NCBI GenBank assembly: GCA_019639115.1
Contig: JAHBSM010000013.1
Location: forward strand, 1-64,000
Length of the DNA stretch: 64,000 bases
DNA from: Acidobacteriota bacterium
Lineage (GTDB): Bacteria; Acidobacteriota; Blastocatellia; Pyrinomonadales; Pyrinomonadaceae
Direction of reading: 5' to 3'
This document shows, in pieces, positions 1 to 8,352 of this stretch. Each line of letters begins with the position of its first letter. Position 1 is the first letter of the stretch. The translations under genes were made by a program, and so were the position numbers. Under the pieces are notes generated by a model. It saw only the letters and a list, made by a program, of their open reading frames with translations. It was not told the origin of the DNA and did no database searches.

Positions 1-321
1 CATGTAGAGCGGACAAAGATGATCCTGCACCTCGTGGATGTCTCGTCGGCGTCGGGGCGCGACCCGGTCTCTGATCTTGAGGTGATAGATCGAGAGTTGG
101 CAAACTACGACCCGGACCTGGCGCGTCGGCCGCAATTCGTCGTAGCGACAAAGATCGACTCGCTCGACGATCCCGATCGGCTCGAAAACCTGAGAAAAAA
201 AGCGGCAATGCTTGGGCGGCCGTTCTATGCTATCTCATCTGCGACGGGCGAAGGGGTAAAACAGTTGGTCGATGCCGTCGCGTCCAGGCTTTTAGCAGAC
301 TCAGAGGCTGCGCCAGACTGA
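1..321 (+). CDS. obg: GTPase Obg/CgtA, C-terminal part (5' end outside window)
   Basis: This is the end of the Obg GTPase, a GTP-binding protein of late 50S ribosome assembly and stress control. The reading frame is open from base 1, so the gene starts upstream. The visible part begins HVERTKMILHLVDVS, which matches the end of the G3 region of Obg proteins. It then shows a G4-like ATKID (Thr where most GTPases have Asn) and a G5-like ISSATGEG. The glycine-rich Obg fold and the P-loop would lie outside the window. The stop codon overlaps the nadD start by one base (TGATG), so the two are probably cotranscribed; obg-nadD-rsfS-rlmH is a common bacterial order. Confidence 0.9.
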   Translation, partial: HVERTKMILHLVDVSSASGRDPVSDLEVIDRELANYDPDLARRPQFVVATKIDSLDDPDRLENLRKKAAMLGRPFYAISSATGEGVKQLVDAVASRLLADSEAAPD

Positions 322-965
322 TGAAGCGATTCGCGTATTACGGAGGCAGCTTCGATCCGCCGCATCTCGGGCATATCGCCATAGCGCGCGAGCTGCTCGA
401 GATGTTCGCTTTGGAACGGTTCGTCTTTGTCCCGGCCTTTCATGCCCCGCACAAACCGGATTCCCCTCCGTCGCCGGCGATAGACAGATACACAATGCTG
501 TGCCTAGCCACACAAAATGACGAGGCGATCGCCGTGTCCAGAATGGAAATGGACCTGCCCGGCCGTCCCTATACGGTCGAAACACTCGAGCGGCTCAACG
601 AGATCCACGGCGGCGATACATATTTTTTTGTGATGGGAGCCGACTCGTGGAACGATATTCGGACCTGGCGGGAATGGGAAAAGGTGCTGACGATGACGGA
701 TCATATCGTCGTAACGCGTCCCGGCCACGAGCTGGAGCTTGGCCACGTGACCGACGAGATACGGGCCCGCATTGTCGATCTGCGAGGAAGCAATGCCGTA
801 CCTGAATCGTCGGCAGGGCCCGCGATCTATCTGACAGACGCGGTCAAAATGGATATTTCCGCGACCGAAATTCGCCGCAGCGCTGCCGCAGGCGAAAACG
901 GCTGGCACCGAGACGTTCCTGCCGAGGTTGCAAAATACATCGAAAAATATCAGATTTATAGATAA
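321..965 (+). CDS. nadD: Nicotinate-nucleotide adenylyltransferase
   Basis: A 214-residue NadD, which adenylates nicotinate mononucleotide to deamido-NAD in cytoplasmic NAD synthesis. The N-terminus has the nucleotidyltransferase signature GGSFDPPHLGH (residues 8-18) with the HxGH-type motif. Near residue 178 ISATEIRR is the family ISSTxIR motif. The length is usual for the family. The start overlaps the obg stop by one base, and its own stop overlaps the rsfS start by one base (TAATG), so translation is likely coupled along the cluster. Confidence 0.95.
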   Translation: MKRFAYYGGSFDPPHLGHIAIARELLEMFALERFVFVPAFHAPHKPDSPPSPAIDRYTMLCLATQNDEAIAVSRMEMDLPGRPYTVETLERLNEIHGGDTYFFVMGADSWNDIRTWREWEKVLTMTDHIVVTRPGHELELGHVTDEIRARIVDLRGSNAVPESSAGPAIYLTDAVKMDISATEIRRSAAAGENGWHRDVPAEVAKYIEKYQIYR

Positions 966-1393
966 TGGAAGAACTGCAGGAAAAGTCTCTCAATCGCGAG
1001 ACCGTTTCTATCGAATTATCCGCCAAACCCGTCCCTTTCGAAGAACTCGACCCGCCGGTCCGGCTCGCGATCGAGTGTGCGGCTGAAAAAAAGGCGTTCG
1101 GTATCGCCGCGCTCGACCTGCGCGAAATAGCGAGCTTCACCGAATTTTTTGTCATTGCCTCGACCGCAAATCAGCGGCAGGCTCAGGCTGTGGCTGACGA
1201 GATCGGGGATAAACTCCGATCTCAGCTCGGTACCAGGCCGATCAGGACCGAAGGTTACTCTGCCGCAGAGTGGATCCTTCTCGACTACGGCGACTTTGTT
1301 TTTCACGTATTCAACGGCGAGGCAAGAGAGTTCTATGATCTCGAACGCCTGTGGCGCGACGCCCGCAAAGTAGCTCTGCCTGAGAGCATCTGA
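965..1393 (+). CDS. rsfS: Ribosome silencing factor RsfS (YbeB/Iojap family)
   Basis: A 142-residue RsfS protein, which binds L14 of the 50S subunit and blocks subunit joining in starvation. The Iojap core runs from about residue 35: an AAEKKAFGIAALDLRE segment, then FTEFFVIAST and the conserved WILLDYGDFVFHVF near residues 101-114. About 30 extra residues precede the core and are not conserved in what I know of the family. A start further in is possible, but the one-base overlap with nadD favours this one. The stop overlaps the rlmH start by one base. Confidence 0.93.
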   Translation: MEELQEKSLNRETVSIELSAKPVPFEELDPPVRLAIECAAEKKAFGIAALDLREIASFTEFFVIASTANQRQAQAVADEIGDKLRSQLGTRPIRTEGYSAAEWILLDYGDFVFHVFNGEAREFYDLERLWRDARKVALPESI

Positions 1394-1845
1394 TGAACTT
1401 CAGATTCATTTGGGTCGGCAAGACCCGCGACCGCAATTGGAAGGCGCTCGAGGACGAATATCTTCGGCGTCTTTCGCATTTCGCTCAAACGGACGTGGCC
1501 GTCATCCGCGACAGATCGTCGGGCGAGAGCATTGTCGCCGAAGGCCGCCGTATCCTCGAGCGGCTAGATAATGCCTGGCACGTCGTCGCACTCGACCCTG
1601 TTGGCCGTCAGCATACATCCGAAGGCGTCGGGGCCTTGATCGAGACTTGGCAGGAACGTGCGCTGCGCGACGTCGCATTCGTCATCGGAGGGCCCGACGG
1701 AATCCCGCCAGAGGTTGCTAGCAGGGCCAATGATAGGTTATCCTTATCGATTCTGACGTTCACCCACGAGATGGCTCGTGTGGTACTGCTCGAGCAGCTT
1801 TATCGCGGGTTTACGATCATAAAGGGTTTCCCCTATCAAAGATGA
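1393..1845 (+). CDS. rlmH: 23S rRNA pseudouridine-1915 N3-methyltransferase
   Basis: A 150-residue SPOUT-class methyltransferase that methylates pseudouridine 1915 of 23S rRNA using S-adenosylmethionine. The SAM-binding knot is visible as FVIGGPDG near residues 95-102, and the C-terminal family block LLEQLYRGFTIIKGFPYQR closes the protein. Most RlmH proteins end YHR or YHK; here the His is Gln, a small oddity. The stop TGA overlaps the next gene start (ATGA), the fourth overlap in a row. Confidence 0.94.
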   Translation: MNFRFIWVGKTRDRNWKALEDEYLRRLSHFAQTDVAVIRDRSSGESIVAEGRRILERLDNAWHVVALDPVGRQHTSEGVGALIETWQERALRDVAFVIGGPDGIPPEVASRANDRLSLSILTFTHEMARVVLLEQLYRGFTIIKGFPYQR

Positions 1846-2195
1846 GCAAGATCAATCTAAAAGACATCAAAGAAAAACTTCTCGCCGAAAAAGCACTTCT
1901 TATCGATAAATTGAAAGGTAACGATCTTTCGATTGACGATTCTGAAACGCCTGATCCGGTGGACCTGGCAGTCCGTAATTACTCCAAGAATGTGATGCTT
2001 GCCGTATCCGAGAACGAAAGCAAGCAGCTCAGCTTGATAGATGAAGCGCTACTGCGTATCGAGGACGGCGAATACGGAACCTGCCTTAATTGCGAAAAGG
2101 AGATCAACCCCAAACGTCTTGGCGCGATCCCCTGGGCCCGTTATTGCCTCGACTGCCAGGAGCTGCTCGAACAGGGCCTTCTGGACGAAGAATAG
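1842..2195 (+). CDS. DksA/TraR-family zinc-finger protein
   Basis: A 117-residue protein with an N-terminal helical hairpin and a C-terminal four-Cys zinc finger, CLNC near residue 86 and CLDC near residue 105, with the intervening INPKRLGAIPWARYC typical of the DksA/TraR family. Members bind the RNA polymerase secondary channel; some modulate transcription with ppGpp. This one is short and has an acidic stretch (DDSETPDPVD) in the coiled-coil loop, where DksA keeps functional Asp residues. Whether it is a true DksA or a smaller relative cannot be told here. It overlaps rlmH by four bases and lies 17 bases before comF. Confidence 0.85.
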   Translation: MSKINLKDIKEKLLAEKALLIDKLKGNDLSIDDSETPDPVDLAVRNYSKNVMLAVSENESKQLSLIDEALLRIEDGEYGTCLNCEKEINPKRLGAIPWARYCLDCQELLEQGLLDEE

Positions 2196-2212
2196 CTGAC
2201 CCGCGAGCCTCA

Positions 2213-2944
2213 ATGCTCGAAACTTTTGCAGACGCTCTCTCCTCCCTCTTTTTTCCCCAAAGGTGCGCAGTATGCCGCAAAAGGCCGACCACTCTTGCCG
2301 GTGGTTCGGCCTGTGATGAATGCTGGGCCGATACTGCGATCTTTAACGGTAAAGAGATGCTGTGTTCGAAATGCGGCGCGTATTTCGGCCCCGAAGGCAT
2401 CAAGATCCGGCGAAGCTGCTTTAAATGTACCGATCACGCTTACGCCCGGGCGTTCGCGTGCGGCTTGTATGAGAAGGCACTCGCGGCCGAGCTTCTGGAT
2501 CTAAAGAGTGTGCCTGATCCTGCTTCGCGGCTGCGGGACCTGATCAAGGAAACGGTTCTGAATGGTTCCGCCCCTGATATAGATCTGGTCGTGCCCGCTC
2601 CGCTTTCACGGCAAAGGCGTGCCGAACGCGGTTTTAACCAAGCTGACATCATCGCGTCGCTCGCAGCACGTTCACTCGGTATTGACGTCGATCTAAAAAG
2701 CCTCGTACGCACCCGCCATACGATCCCTCATCGAACCGGTATGGACAAGATCGCCAGAGAACGTTCGGTCGAAGGTGCTTTCGCCGTAACGCGGCCGAAT
2801 CTGATCGCCGGGCGAACGATACTGTTGGTGGACGATATTTTTACATCCGGATCGACGGCGTCTGCGTGTGCCGATGCTCTGCTCAAGTCAAAAGCCGCCC
2901 GTATCGACGTATTTACCGTCGCACGAGCGGCCATCAAATATTGA
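2213..2944 (+). CDS. comF: ComF family phosphoribosyltransferase-like protein
   Basis: A 243-residue ComF-type protein. Two Cys pairs of a zinc-binding N-terminal domain are visible (CAVC near residue 17 and CSKC near residue 49), followed by a phosphoribosyltransferase domain ending in the PRPP loop ILLVDDIFTSGSTA near residues 204-217. ComF proteins act in DNA uptake in naturally competent bacteria, though their exact role varies. I chose the ATG at 2213 because it gives the usual MLETFADALSSLFFP start; the frame is open further upstream but overlaps the previous gene without conserved sequence. It converges with the next gene, leaving only 7 bases. Confidence 0.88.
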   Translation: MLETFADALSSLFFPQRCAVCRKRPTTLAGGSACDECWADTAIFNGKEMLCSKCGAYFGPEGIKIRRSCFKCTDHAYARAFACGLYEKALAAELLDLKSVPDPASRLRDLIKETVLNGSAPDIDLVVPAPLSRQRRAERGFNQADIIASLAARSLGIDVDLKSLVRTRHTIPHRTGMDKIARERSVEGAFAVTRPNLIAGRTILLVDDIFTSGSTASACADALLKSKAARIDVFTVARAAIKY

Positions 2945-2951
2945 CCAACAA

Positions 2952-4976
2952 TTACGGTGCCGCCCAGCGAGCGGCCGGAACATCAAGATTGGCTCCGAAC
3001 TGCGTCGCCTGCAACGCTGAGTTCGAGCTTCGCAGCACGTACCAGACGCCATTGGACGGACGAAAAACGGCCTGGTCGGCTTTGCCGTCGCCATCGTAGT
3101 CGCCCGGTACGGGTATATCGGTGCTCAATCCCCATTGCCGTGCCGAGAATGAGTTGTTGTTACTCGTCAGCGAGTACCATACACCATTTGATGGACGGAA
3201 TACTGTCAGATCGAGCCTGCCGTCGCCGTCAATATCGCCAGGCACCGGAACGTCGTCCACCGTACCGAACTGCGTCGCGGAGAACGATAGATCGCCGCTT
3301 GCAAGCCGGTACCAAACGCCGTTAGAAGGCCTGAAGACCGTAAAGTCCGCGAGTCCGTCACCGTCATAATCACCCGCGACCGGCAGATCGGTCGAGGTCC
3401 CGAACTGAACCGCAGAGAAAGATCCGTTGCTTGACTTGATCACGTACCAGACGCCGGTCGGACGCCGATATACGGCAAAATCCGTCTTTCTGTCGCCGTC
3501 GAAATCCCCGGGCTGCGGCGTGTCCGACGACGCGCCGAACTGGTACGCACCAAACGTATTGTCAGAACTACGCAGAAAGAACCACGTCCCCGACGACGGA
3601 CGGAATACTCCGATATCGGTGATATTGTCACCGTCGTAGTCACCGGGCGTCAGGACGTCATCCGCGACACCGAATTGGGCCGCACGCACGGTCGAGTTCG
3701 AGCTGTTCTGGATGTACCAATAGGTCTCTGACGGGCGAAATACCGCGGCGTCGGTCTTTAGATCGCCGTCGAAATCACTCGGTGCACGGCCACGGACGAT
3801 CTTGTCGATCTGGCCGTTGTTCGTCAGCACATAGATCTCTCCGTATTCATCCTGGCCAAACGAAACGACGCTCCGGCCGGTGCTGAACAGCAGCGTCTGT
3901 GCGTTGTTGTTCCACATCCACACCTCGCCCGAGCAGTAGTCGGCGTATGTATATGCTCCGTTCGGCAAACTTCCCTTTGCTCCTCGATAGACGAAACCGC
4001 CGGTGACCGAACATCGGCCCGCAGAGTGTGTGTATGTAAAGAACGGCATCGTGAAATTGCCCGGAATGCATAGCGTGGGATCGAGCCCGGTGCAGGTCGT
4101 GCCTTCATAGACACGCCAGCCGTAATTGTTGCCGCCATTGATGATATCGAGTTCCTCGATCGAGCCCTGGCCGACATCGCCCGCATATAGCTGATTCGTG
4201 CCGCCGCGATCGAACGACCAACGCCACGGGTTGCGTATGCCATAGGCCCAGATCTCCTGGCAATTCGTTCCGGCGGTCGTGCTGCCGTTGTCGCAGCGGG
4301 CCGAACCCGCGCCTGTGTATGGATTATCGAACGGGATCAGGTATGCGGGTGTCGTACTGTTTGGATCGATCCTAAGGAATTTACCGAGCAGGACCGAGCG
4401 ATTCTGTGCACGAGCTCCCGGGTCGTTTGCTGAGCCGCCGTCGCCGGTGCCGATGTACAGATATCCGTCAGGCCCGAAATCGATCATGCCGCCGTTGTGA
4501 TTGGTGAACGGCTGCGGGATCGTCAAAAGAACGCGCTCGGAATTGATATTTCCTGTATTCGAGCTGCCGTTGCCGGTCGTTGTCGTGTATTCAGCGATTA
4601 TGGTCGTGCCGGTCGAGACCTGTGTGTAATTGACGTAAAATTTGCCGTTCGAGGCGAAATTCGGGTGAAACGTAAGCCCCAGCAGGCCTCGTTCGTCGCC
4701 GGTCGACGTCGGCTGGGTACATTTTGAACTTAGATTTATGAAATCCGTCGCTACGTTCGAGCCCGGCTGAAAGACCTTGATAATGCCCGCTTGCTGGACC
4801 ACAAAGATCCGACGCGATCCGTCATTCGCCCCTCTTAGAAAGATTGGACGCGACAAACCGGTAACAAACGTCTGGAGCCGCGGTGTGTAAGGTGCAGGCA
4901 CGCCCTGCGCAAAGATCCCTGCGGTCAATATGACAAGAAATGCCGCCGCTGCGGCGCTCGATGCGAACTTTGACAT
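2952..4976 (-). CDS. Secreted PQQ-type sugar dehydrogenase with six FG-GAP/VCBS repeats
   Basis: A 674-residue exported protein. An N-terminal signal peptide (about residues 1-24, ending in GIFAQ) leads into a six-bladed propeller of the glucose/sorbosone dehydrogenase type. Family marks are GLLGLTFHPNF, the NHNGG motif and DGYLYIGTGDGG near residues 160-180. These enzymes oxidise sugars with PQQ in the periplasm or outside. From about residue 395 to the end there are six repeats of roughly 45 residues, each with a calcium-binding D-x-DGD-x-x-D loop followed by VFRPSNGVWY. The protein ends in a short tail with Trp (ARWAAP). The repeats may form a second propeller for adhesion or stability; that part is inference. 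Confidence 0.85.
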   Translation of the reverse strand: MSKFASSAAAAAFLVILTAGIFAQGVPAPYTPRLQTFVTGLSRPIFLRGANDGSRRIFVVQQAGIIKVFQPGSNVATDFINLSSKCTQPTSTGDERGLLGLTFHPNFASNGKFYVNYTQVSTGTTIIAEYTTTTGNGSSNTGNINSERVLLTIPQPFTNHNGGMIDFGPDGYLYIGTGDGGSANDPGARAQNRSVLLGKFLRIDPNSTTPAYLIPFDNPYTGAGSARCDNGSTTAGTNCQEIWAYGIRNPWRWSFDRGGTNQLYAGDVGQGSIEELDIINGGNNYGWRVYEGTTCTGLDPTLCIPGNFTMPFFTYTHSAGRCSVTGGFVYRGAKGSLPNGAYTYADYCSGEVWMWNNNAQTLLFSTGRSVVSFGQDEYGEIYVLTNNGQIDKIVRGRAPSDFDGDLKTDAAVFRPSETYWYIQNSSNSTVRAAQFGVADDVLTPGDYDGDNITDIGVFRPSSGTWFFLRSSDNTFGAYQFGASSDTPQPGDFDGDRKTDFAVYRRPTGVWYVIKSSNGSFSAVQFGTSTDLPVAGDYDGDGLADFTVFRPSNGVWYRLASGDLSFSATQFGTVDDVPVPGDIDGDGRLDLTVFRPSNGVWYSLTSNNNSFSARQWGLSTDIPVPGDYDGDGKADQAVFRPSNGVWYVLRSSNSALQATQFGANLDVPAARWAAP

Positions 4977-5116
4977 AAGATTCTCGCTATTATTACAACA
5001 AGATCGCCGTTCTGCGACGGAATATCTCGAGGCTGAGACTGTTTTGAATTGTTAAACCACAAACAGGATAAACCTTTATGCGGCTCAAGCGCAATACCCT
5101 TGCCGGACGTCGGCGC

Positions 5117-6193
5117 TCAGACCCGATATCTCACGTTCTTCGGCACGATCTCACCGCGTTCGTCGGCGATGTTCTGCAGCCGCATCGTCACGTCCGCGCT
5201 CAAGTCTCGGCCGGATGTTTCGCCACGCATCAATCGAGCATGGCCGGCCGCAGCTATCATTGCGGCGTTGTCGGTCGAGAGGTGTTTCGAGGGAAAATAT
5301 GCTGGTATCCCCAGCCTCTCGGAGACCGACCTGACAGCATCGCGCAACGCGACGTTGCATGCGACGCCGCCCGCGACTATCAGATCGCTCGGACGCATAT
5401 CGATTGCGAGCCGCTCGAGCGTGCCCGCGAGAGCCGATACTACCGACGCCTGAAAACTTGCTGCAAGGTCAGCGATCGCTCGGCTGGGCGCTTCGCCTTC
5501 TCGTACGGGCTCGATGCCGTGTTCGCGGACGTAACGCGAGACCGCAGTTTTAAGCCCGCTAAAGCTAAGGTCCGGCCGTCCGTCCGAGATCTTTGCTTTC
5601 GGGAATCGAATCGCAGCCGGATCGCCGGACCTTGCAATGCGCTCGATCGCCGGCCCGCCCGGGTAACCGAGTCCGAGCATCTTTGCCACTTTGTCAAAAG
5701 CTTCGCCGGCGGCATCGTCGCGTGTCCGCGAGACGACGGCGTATCGCCCCGCTTCGGGCACGTGAAAGATGTTCGTATGGCCGCCGGATACGATCAGGGC
5801 CAGAGCCGGAAATCTGATCGGCGGATTCTCGAATACGACCGAATACACGTGGCCCTCTATATGATTGACGCCGATGATCGGCTTGCCAAGCGAAAAGGCA
5901 AGAGCTTTTGCGTAGCATACGCCAACATGAAGCGAGCCGATCAGGCCCGGGCCTTGAGTCACGGCGATCGCATCGATCTCGTCGAGCGATACATTTGCGC
6001 CCACTATCGCTTCCTCGACGATCGGATCGATCTTGTTGAGGTGCTCGCGTGACGCAAGTTCCGGCACGACGCCACCCCAGGGGCGATGAAGCTCGATCTG
6101 CGACGAGATCACACTCGACAGGATCTCGCGGCCGTCGCGCACGACGGCTGCCGCAGTTTCGTCGCACGAGCTTTCGATACCAAGCACCAACAC
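5117..6193 (-). CDS. tsaD: tRNA N6-threonylcarbamoyladenosine transferase TsaD
   Basis: A 358-residue TsaD (YgjD/Kae1), which transfers threonylcarbamoyl to A37 of ANN-decoding tRNAs together with TsaB and TsaE. The start shows [14 protein letters not shown], the metal site HIEGH is near residues 109-113, and the later ATP-binding block has [10 protein letters not shown]. The length is typical. The likely start codon is GTG at 6193, giving the usual short lead before GIESSCD. It stands alone in its direction, with 140 bases before the sugar dehydrogenase start. Confidence 0.96.
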   Translation of the reverse strand: MLVLGIESSCDETAAAVVRDGREILSSVISSQIELHRPWGGVVPELASREHLNKIDPIVEEAIVGANVSLDEIDAIAVTQGPGLIGSLHVGVCYAKALAFSLGKPIIGVNHIEGHVYSVVFENPPIRFPALALIVSGGHTNIFHVPEAGRYAVVSRTRDDAAGEAFDKVAKMLGLGYPGGPAIERIARSGDPAAIRFPKAKISDGRPDLSFSGLKTAVSRYVREHGIEPVREGEAPSRAIADLAASFQASVVSALAGTLERLAIDMRPSDLIVAGGVACNVALRDAVRSVSERLGIPAYFPSKHLSTDNAAMIAAAGHARLMRGETSGRDLSADVTMRLQNIADERGEIVPKNVRYRV

Positions 6194-6230
6194 GCTTCTA
6201 GATTAACAAAATAGAGAGGGATAGGCAGGC

Positions 6231-6539
6231 TCAGGGCTCGGCCGGCGAGAAACCAACGACCGCCTCCCATATCTCCCGCGAAACGGAAACGCTGTTGGGA
6301 AAATGCTCGGCAAAATCAGCACGCAGGCTTTCGGCATATTCGGCCAGATAACGCTCGAGGTCGCCGTTGGTCTCAGCTTCGTAAATGGTGCGGCGACGCT
6401 GGCCGTCGCGATAGTATCGTGCCGAGACGAAACACCCGGCTGAGAGCACATCCGGGATGTGTTTGTCGATCATATAGTCATCCAATCGTTCGACCGACGT
6501 ATCAGATGCTTCTATGGTGACCTCGTAGCTTATCATCAT
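6231..6539 (-). CDS. DUF4286 family protein
   Basis: A 102-residue protein that fits the DUF4286 family: a small alpha/beta fold starting MMISYEVTIEA, with a DYMIDKHIPDVL helix and an AETNGDLERYLAEYAESLR segment ending near FPNSVSVSREIW. The family has no established function and looks like a ferredoxin-like (dimeric alpha-beta barrel) domain. The start overlaps the stop of the VOC gene upstream (ATGA), so the two are translationally coupled. Confidence is good for the family and nil for a role. Confidence 0.75.
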   Translation of the reverse strand: MMISYEVTIEASDTSVERLDDYMIDKHIPDVLSAGCFVSARYYRDGQRRRTIYEAETNGDLERYLAEYAESLRADFAEHFPNSVSVSREIWEAVVGFSPAEP

Positions 6540-6919
6540 CTTGAACCCGTAAATAGAGTCGTTTCATCGACAAAACACAGGCCGTTGCCAAAAGGGTCGC
6601 GGCAATAGAACGATCTCTCGCCCCATGGCCGCACATGTATCTCGCCCGAAGGCGATCCGTGAACGCTGTCTTCTTCAAGCCCGCCGAGTTTGCTTGCGCG
6701 GTCGAAATAATTCTCGATATCGGGCACTGCGAAATAAAGATGATCCGATATTGGCGAACCGCCGTTCTCAATGACCGCGATGATGACCGATCCGGCATCG
6801 AAATAATGACGGCCCCGATGGATCATGCGTCCTTCGTCGCCTAAGAGGGCGGAGTAGTATTTGACCGCCGCATCGTAGTCGGCCACCGGTATAAAAACCC
6901 TGAATAATCTTGCTCCCAT
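6536..6919 (-). CDS. VOC superfamily (glyoxalase/bleomycin resistance-like) protein
   Basis: A 127-residue single VOC domain. It starts LFRVFIPVADYDAAVKYYSALLG, the typical first beta-alpha-beta unit, and ends with the usual FYCRDPFGNGLCFVDE strand. A metal-binding His occurs in SDHLYFAVPDIE, but the full His/Glu set of true glyoxalase I cannot be assigned. VOC proteins include isomerases, dioxygenases and drug-binding proteins, so the substrate is unknown. It is coupled to the DUF4286 gene and is divergent from the ECF sigma gene, 66 bases apart. Confidence 0.8.
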   Translation of the reverse strand: MGARLFRVFIPVADYDAAVKYYSALLGDEGRMIHRGRHYFDAGSVIIAVIENGGSPISDHLYFAVPDIENYFDRASKLGGLEEDSVHGSPSGEIHVRPWGERSFYCRDPFGNGLCFVDETTLFTGSR

Positions 6920-6985
6920 TTGCCGCTCCTCCCCGGGCGTGTTGCAAAGATACTAACATCTCGACGTAAGATAGAGAATGATAGT

Positions 6986-7546
6986 ATGGATACGCACTCC
7001 GCTACTGAATTACTGGACAGACTCTCCAGCGGCGACCGATCGGTCCTGGACCGATTGCTGCCTGTCATCTATGACGAATTAAAACGTGTGGCGGCGGGTT
7101 ATCTTCGCCGCGAACGATCCGACCACACCCTGCAGCCTACCGCTCTCGTGAACGAAGCGTATCTCAAGATGATCGAGATCGATCGCGTCCGCTGGCAGGA
7201 CCGCGCGCATTTCGTCGCTGTCGCAGTTAATCAGATGCGGCGGATCCTTGTCGATCATGCCAGGCAGCATAACGCTCTCAAGCGTGGCGGAGACCTCCAC
7301 ATCGTCACTCTCAACGAAGAACTCGATAAGGCGGCCGACGAACAGACCGCAGAGTTGATCGACCTGGACGACGCCCTGAACGAACTGGCCGCTCTTGACC
7401 CGATGAAGGCAAAGATCGTCGAGATGCGCTATTTCGGCGGTCTAACGATGGATGAGGTGGCCGAGGTTTTAGGCGTCTCGACCATCACGGTCAAGCGTCA
7501 TTGGAAATTCACGAAGGCCTGGCTCTACGGCCGCCTAGCAAAATAA
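6986..7546 (+). CDS. ECF-type RNA polymerase sigma factor (Sig-70_X6-like)
   Basis: A 186-residue sigma factor with regions 2 and 4 only. Region 2 carries the diagnostic string HTLQPTALVNEAYLKM followed by WQDRAHFVAVAVNQMRRILVDHAR, typical of the TIGR02999/Sig-70_X6 group common in Acidobacteriota and Planctomycetota. Region 4 is KIVEMRYFGGLTMDEVAEVLGVSTITVKRHW, a clear helix-turn-helix. I chose the ATG at 6986, which gives MDTHSATELLDRL; an upstream in-frame start would add unconserved residues. This sigma group usually sits next to large Ser/Thr kinases with the N-terminal WDRIEELFHEA motif. Here such a kinase lies downstream in convergent orientation, so a functional link is plausible but inferred. 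Confidence 0.9.
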   Translation: MDTHSATELLDRLSSGDRSVLDRLLPVIYDELKRVAAGYLRRERSDHTLQPTALVNEAYLKMIEIDRVRWQDRAHFVAVAVNQMRRILVDHARQHNALKRGGDLHIVTLNEELDKAADEQTAELIDLDDALNELAALDPMKAKIVEMRYFGGLTMDEVAEVLGVSTITVKRHWKFTKAWLYGRLAK

Positions 7547-7681
7547 CAGCGTATTTGCCGCGCCCGGAAATTTCCCACTTCCCTTTTTTCACTCGCCTGA
7601 TACCTTTTTCTTCGCAGCTTCGCCTTTAGTAGTGAAGCCCGCTGACGGCGGCTTCGATAGATACCAAAAGGAGAAAATGCA

Positions 7682-8230
7682 ATGATCAATCATATTTCGA
7701 TCGGAGTTAATCAGCCTGAGAACGTGGCCAATGTGATAGCTGAGATCTGGGGAGGCGTTGCGATGCCGTTCCCACCGAGTCCCGGCGGCTTTGTTGTGTT
7801 GGCGGGCGATGATCGGGGCTCGCTGGTCGAGGTCGTTCCAACCGATGTCAATCTGATCCCCGGGAAAGGCGAACAGGACGAGATCGAGGTCTCGATCGAC
7901 ACTGACACCTCGGCGATGGAGGCTGTTTTCGTCGCCGGAAACGAAACCACACGATACAACCCAGTCCATCTCAACATCACGACGCCGTTCGACGCCGACA
8001 AGGTAAAGGCGATCGCAAAACGGGAAGGCTGGCGATGCATAACGGCGAATCGCGACAACGGCCTATTTCAACTCATCGAGGTCTGGATCGAGAACCGCTT
8101 CATGCTAGAGGTGATGACAGCAGAAATGACAGATGCCTATCGCAAGCTGCTCGCGCCCGAGAATTGGGCTTCGCTGCTCGAATCGCTGGGAGCCCCAGCT
8201 CAGGCTGCGTCCACGAATTCGGCCGCCTGA
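7682..8230 (+). CDS. VOC-like hypothetical protein
   Basis: A 182-residue protein starting MINHISIGVNQPENVANVIAEIWGG, which resembles the first half of a VOC fold, and a related second half (PVHLNITTPFDADKVKAIAKREGW) that suggests two paired modules. I cannot assign a substrate or a clear metal triad. A strong Shine-Dalgarno AAGGAG lies 5 to 10 bases before the ATG, which fixes the start. It follows the sigma factor by 135 bases, and a strong hairpin follows it before the convergent kinase gene. Confidence 0.7.
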   Translation: MINHISIGVNQPENVANVIAEIWGGVAMPFPPSPGGFVVLAGDDRGSLVEVVPTDVNLIPGKGEQDEIEVSIDTDTSAMEAVFVAGNETTRYNPVHLNITTPFDADKVKAIAKREGWRCITANRDNGLFQLIEVWIENRFMLEVMTAEMTDAYRKLLAPENWASLLESLGAPAQAASTNSAA

Positions 8231-8275
8231 TCTTGTAGCCTTTGATCTTCTCGCAGAGTGACTTTAGCCTGCTGT

Positions 8276-8312
8276 ACGGCGTCTTTCGGATCGATGATCC
8301 GCAAGACGCCGT
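8276..8312 (+). terminator. Strong hairpin between convergent genes, probable terminator
   Basis: Outer arms ACGGCGTCTT and AAGACGCCGT (10 bp) and inner arms CGGATC and GATCCG (6 bp), separated by one mismatch, close a three-base loop. It lies 46 bases after the VOC-like gene and 41 bases before the kinase stop on the other strand. The T-run on the + strand is short, so efficiency as an intrinsic terminator is uncertain; its place between convergent genes favours that role. Confidence 0.6.
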
Positions 8313-8352
8313 CTTTGCCGAGACTGAGGCTGATGGGCGGGCAGGCTGAATA

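Noticed and set aside
5078-6052. A 324-codon frame on the + strand opposite tsaD
   Set aside because: Composition is typical of an antisense frame and tsaD is certain.
8232-8352. A 50-codon minus-strand frame with protein-like text (GKDGVLRIIDPKDAVQQAK)
   Set aside because: It has no ATG or GTG start near its beginning, includes the hairpin at 8276-8312 and overlaps the VOC-like gene. It may be an old gene tail but cannot be supported.
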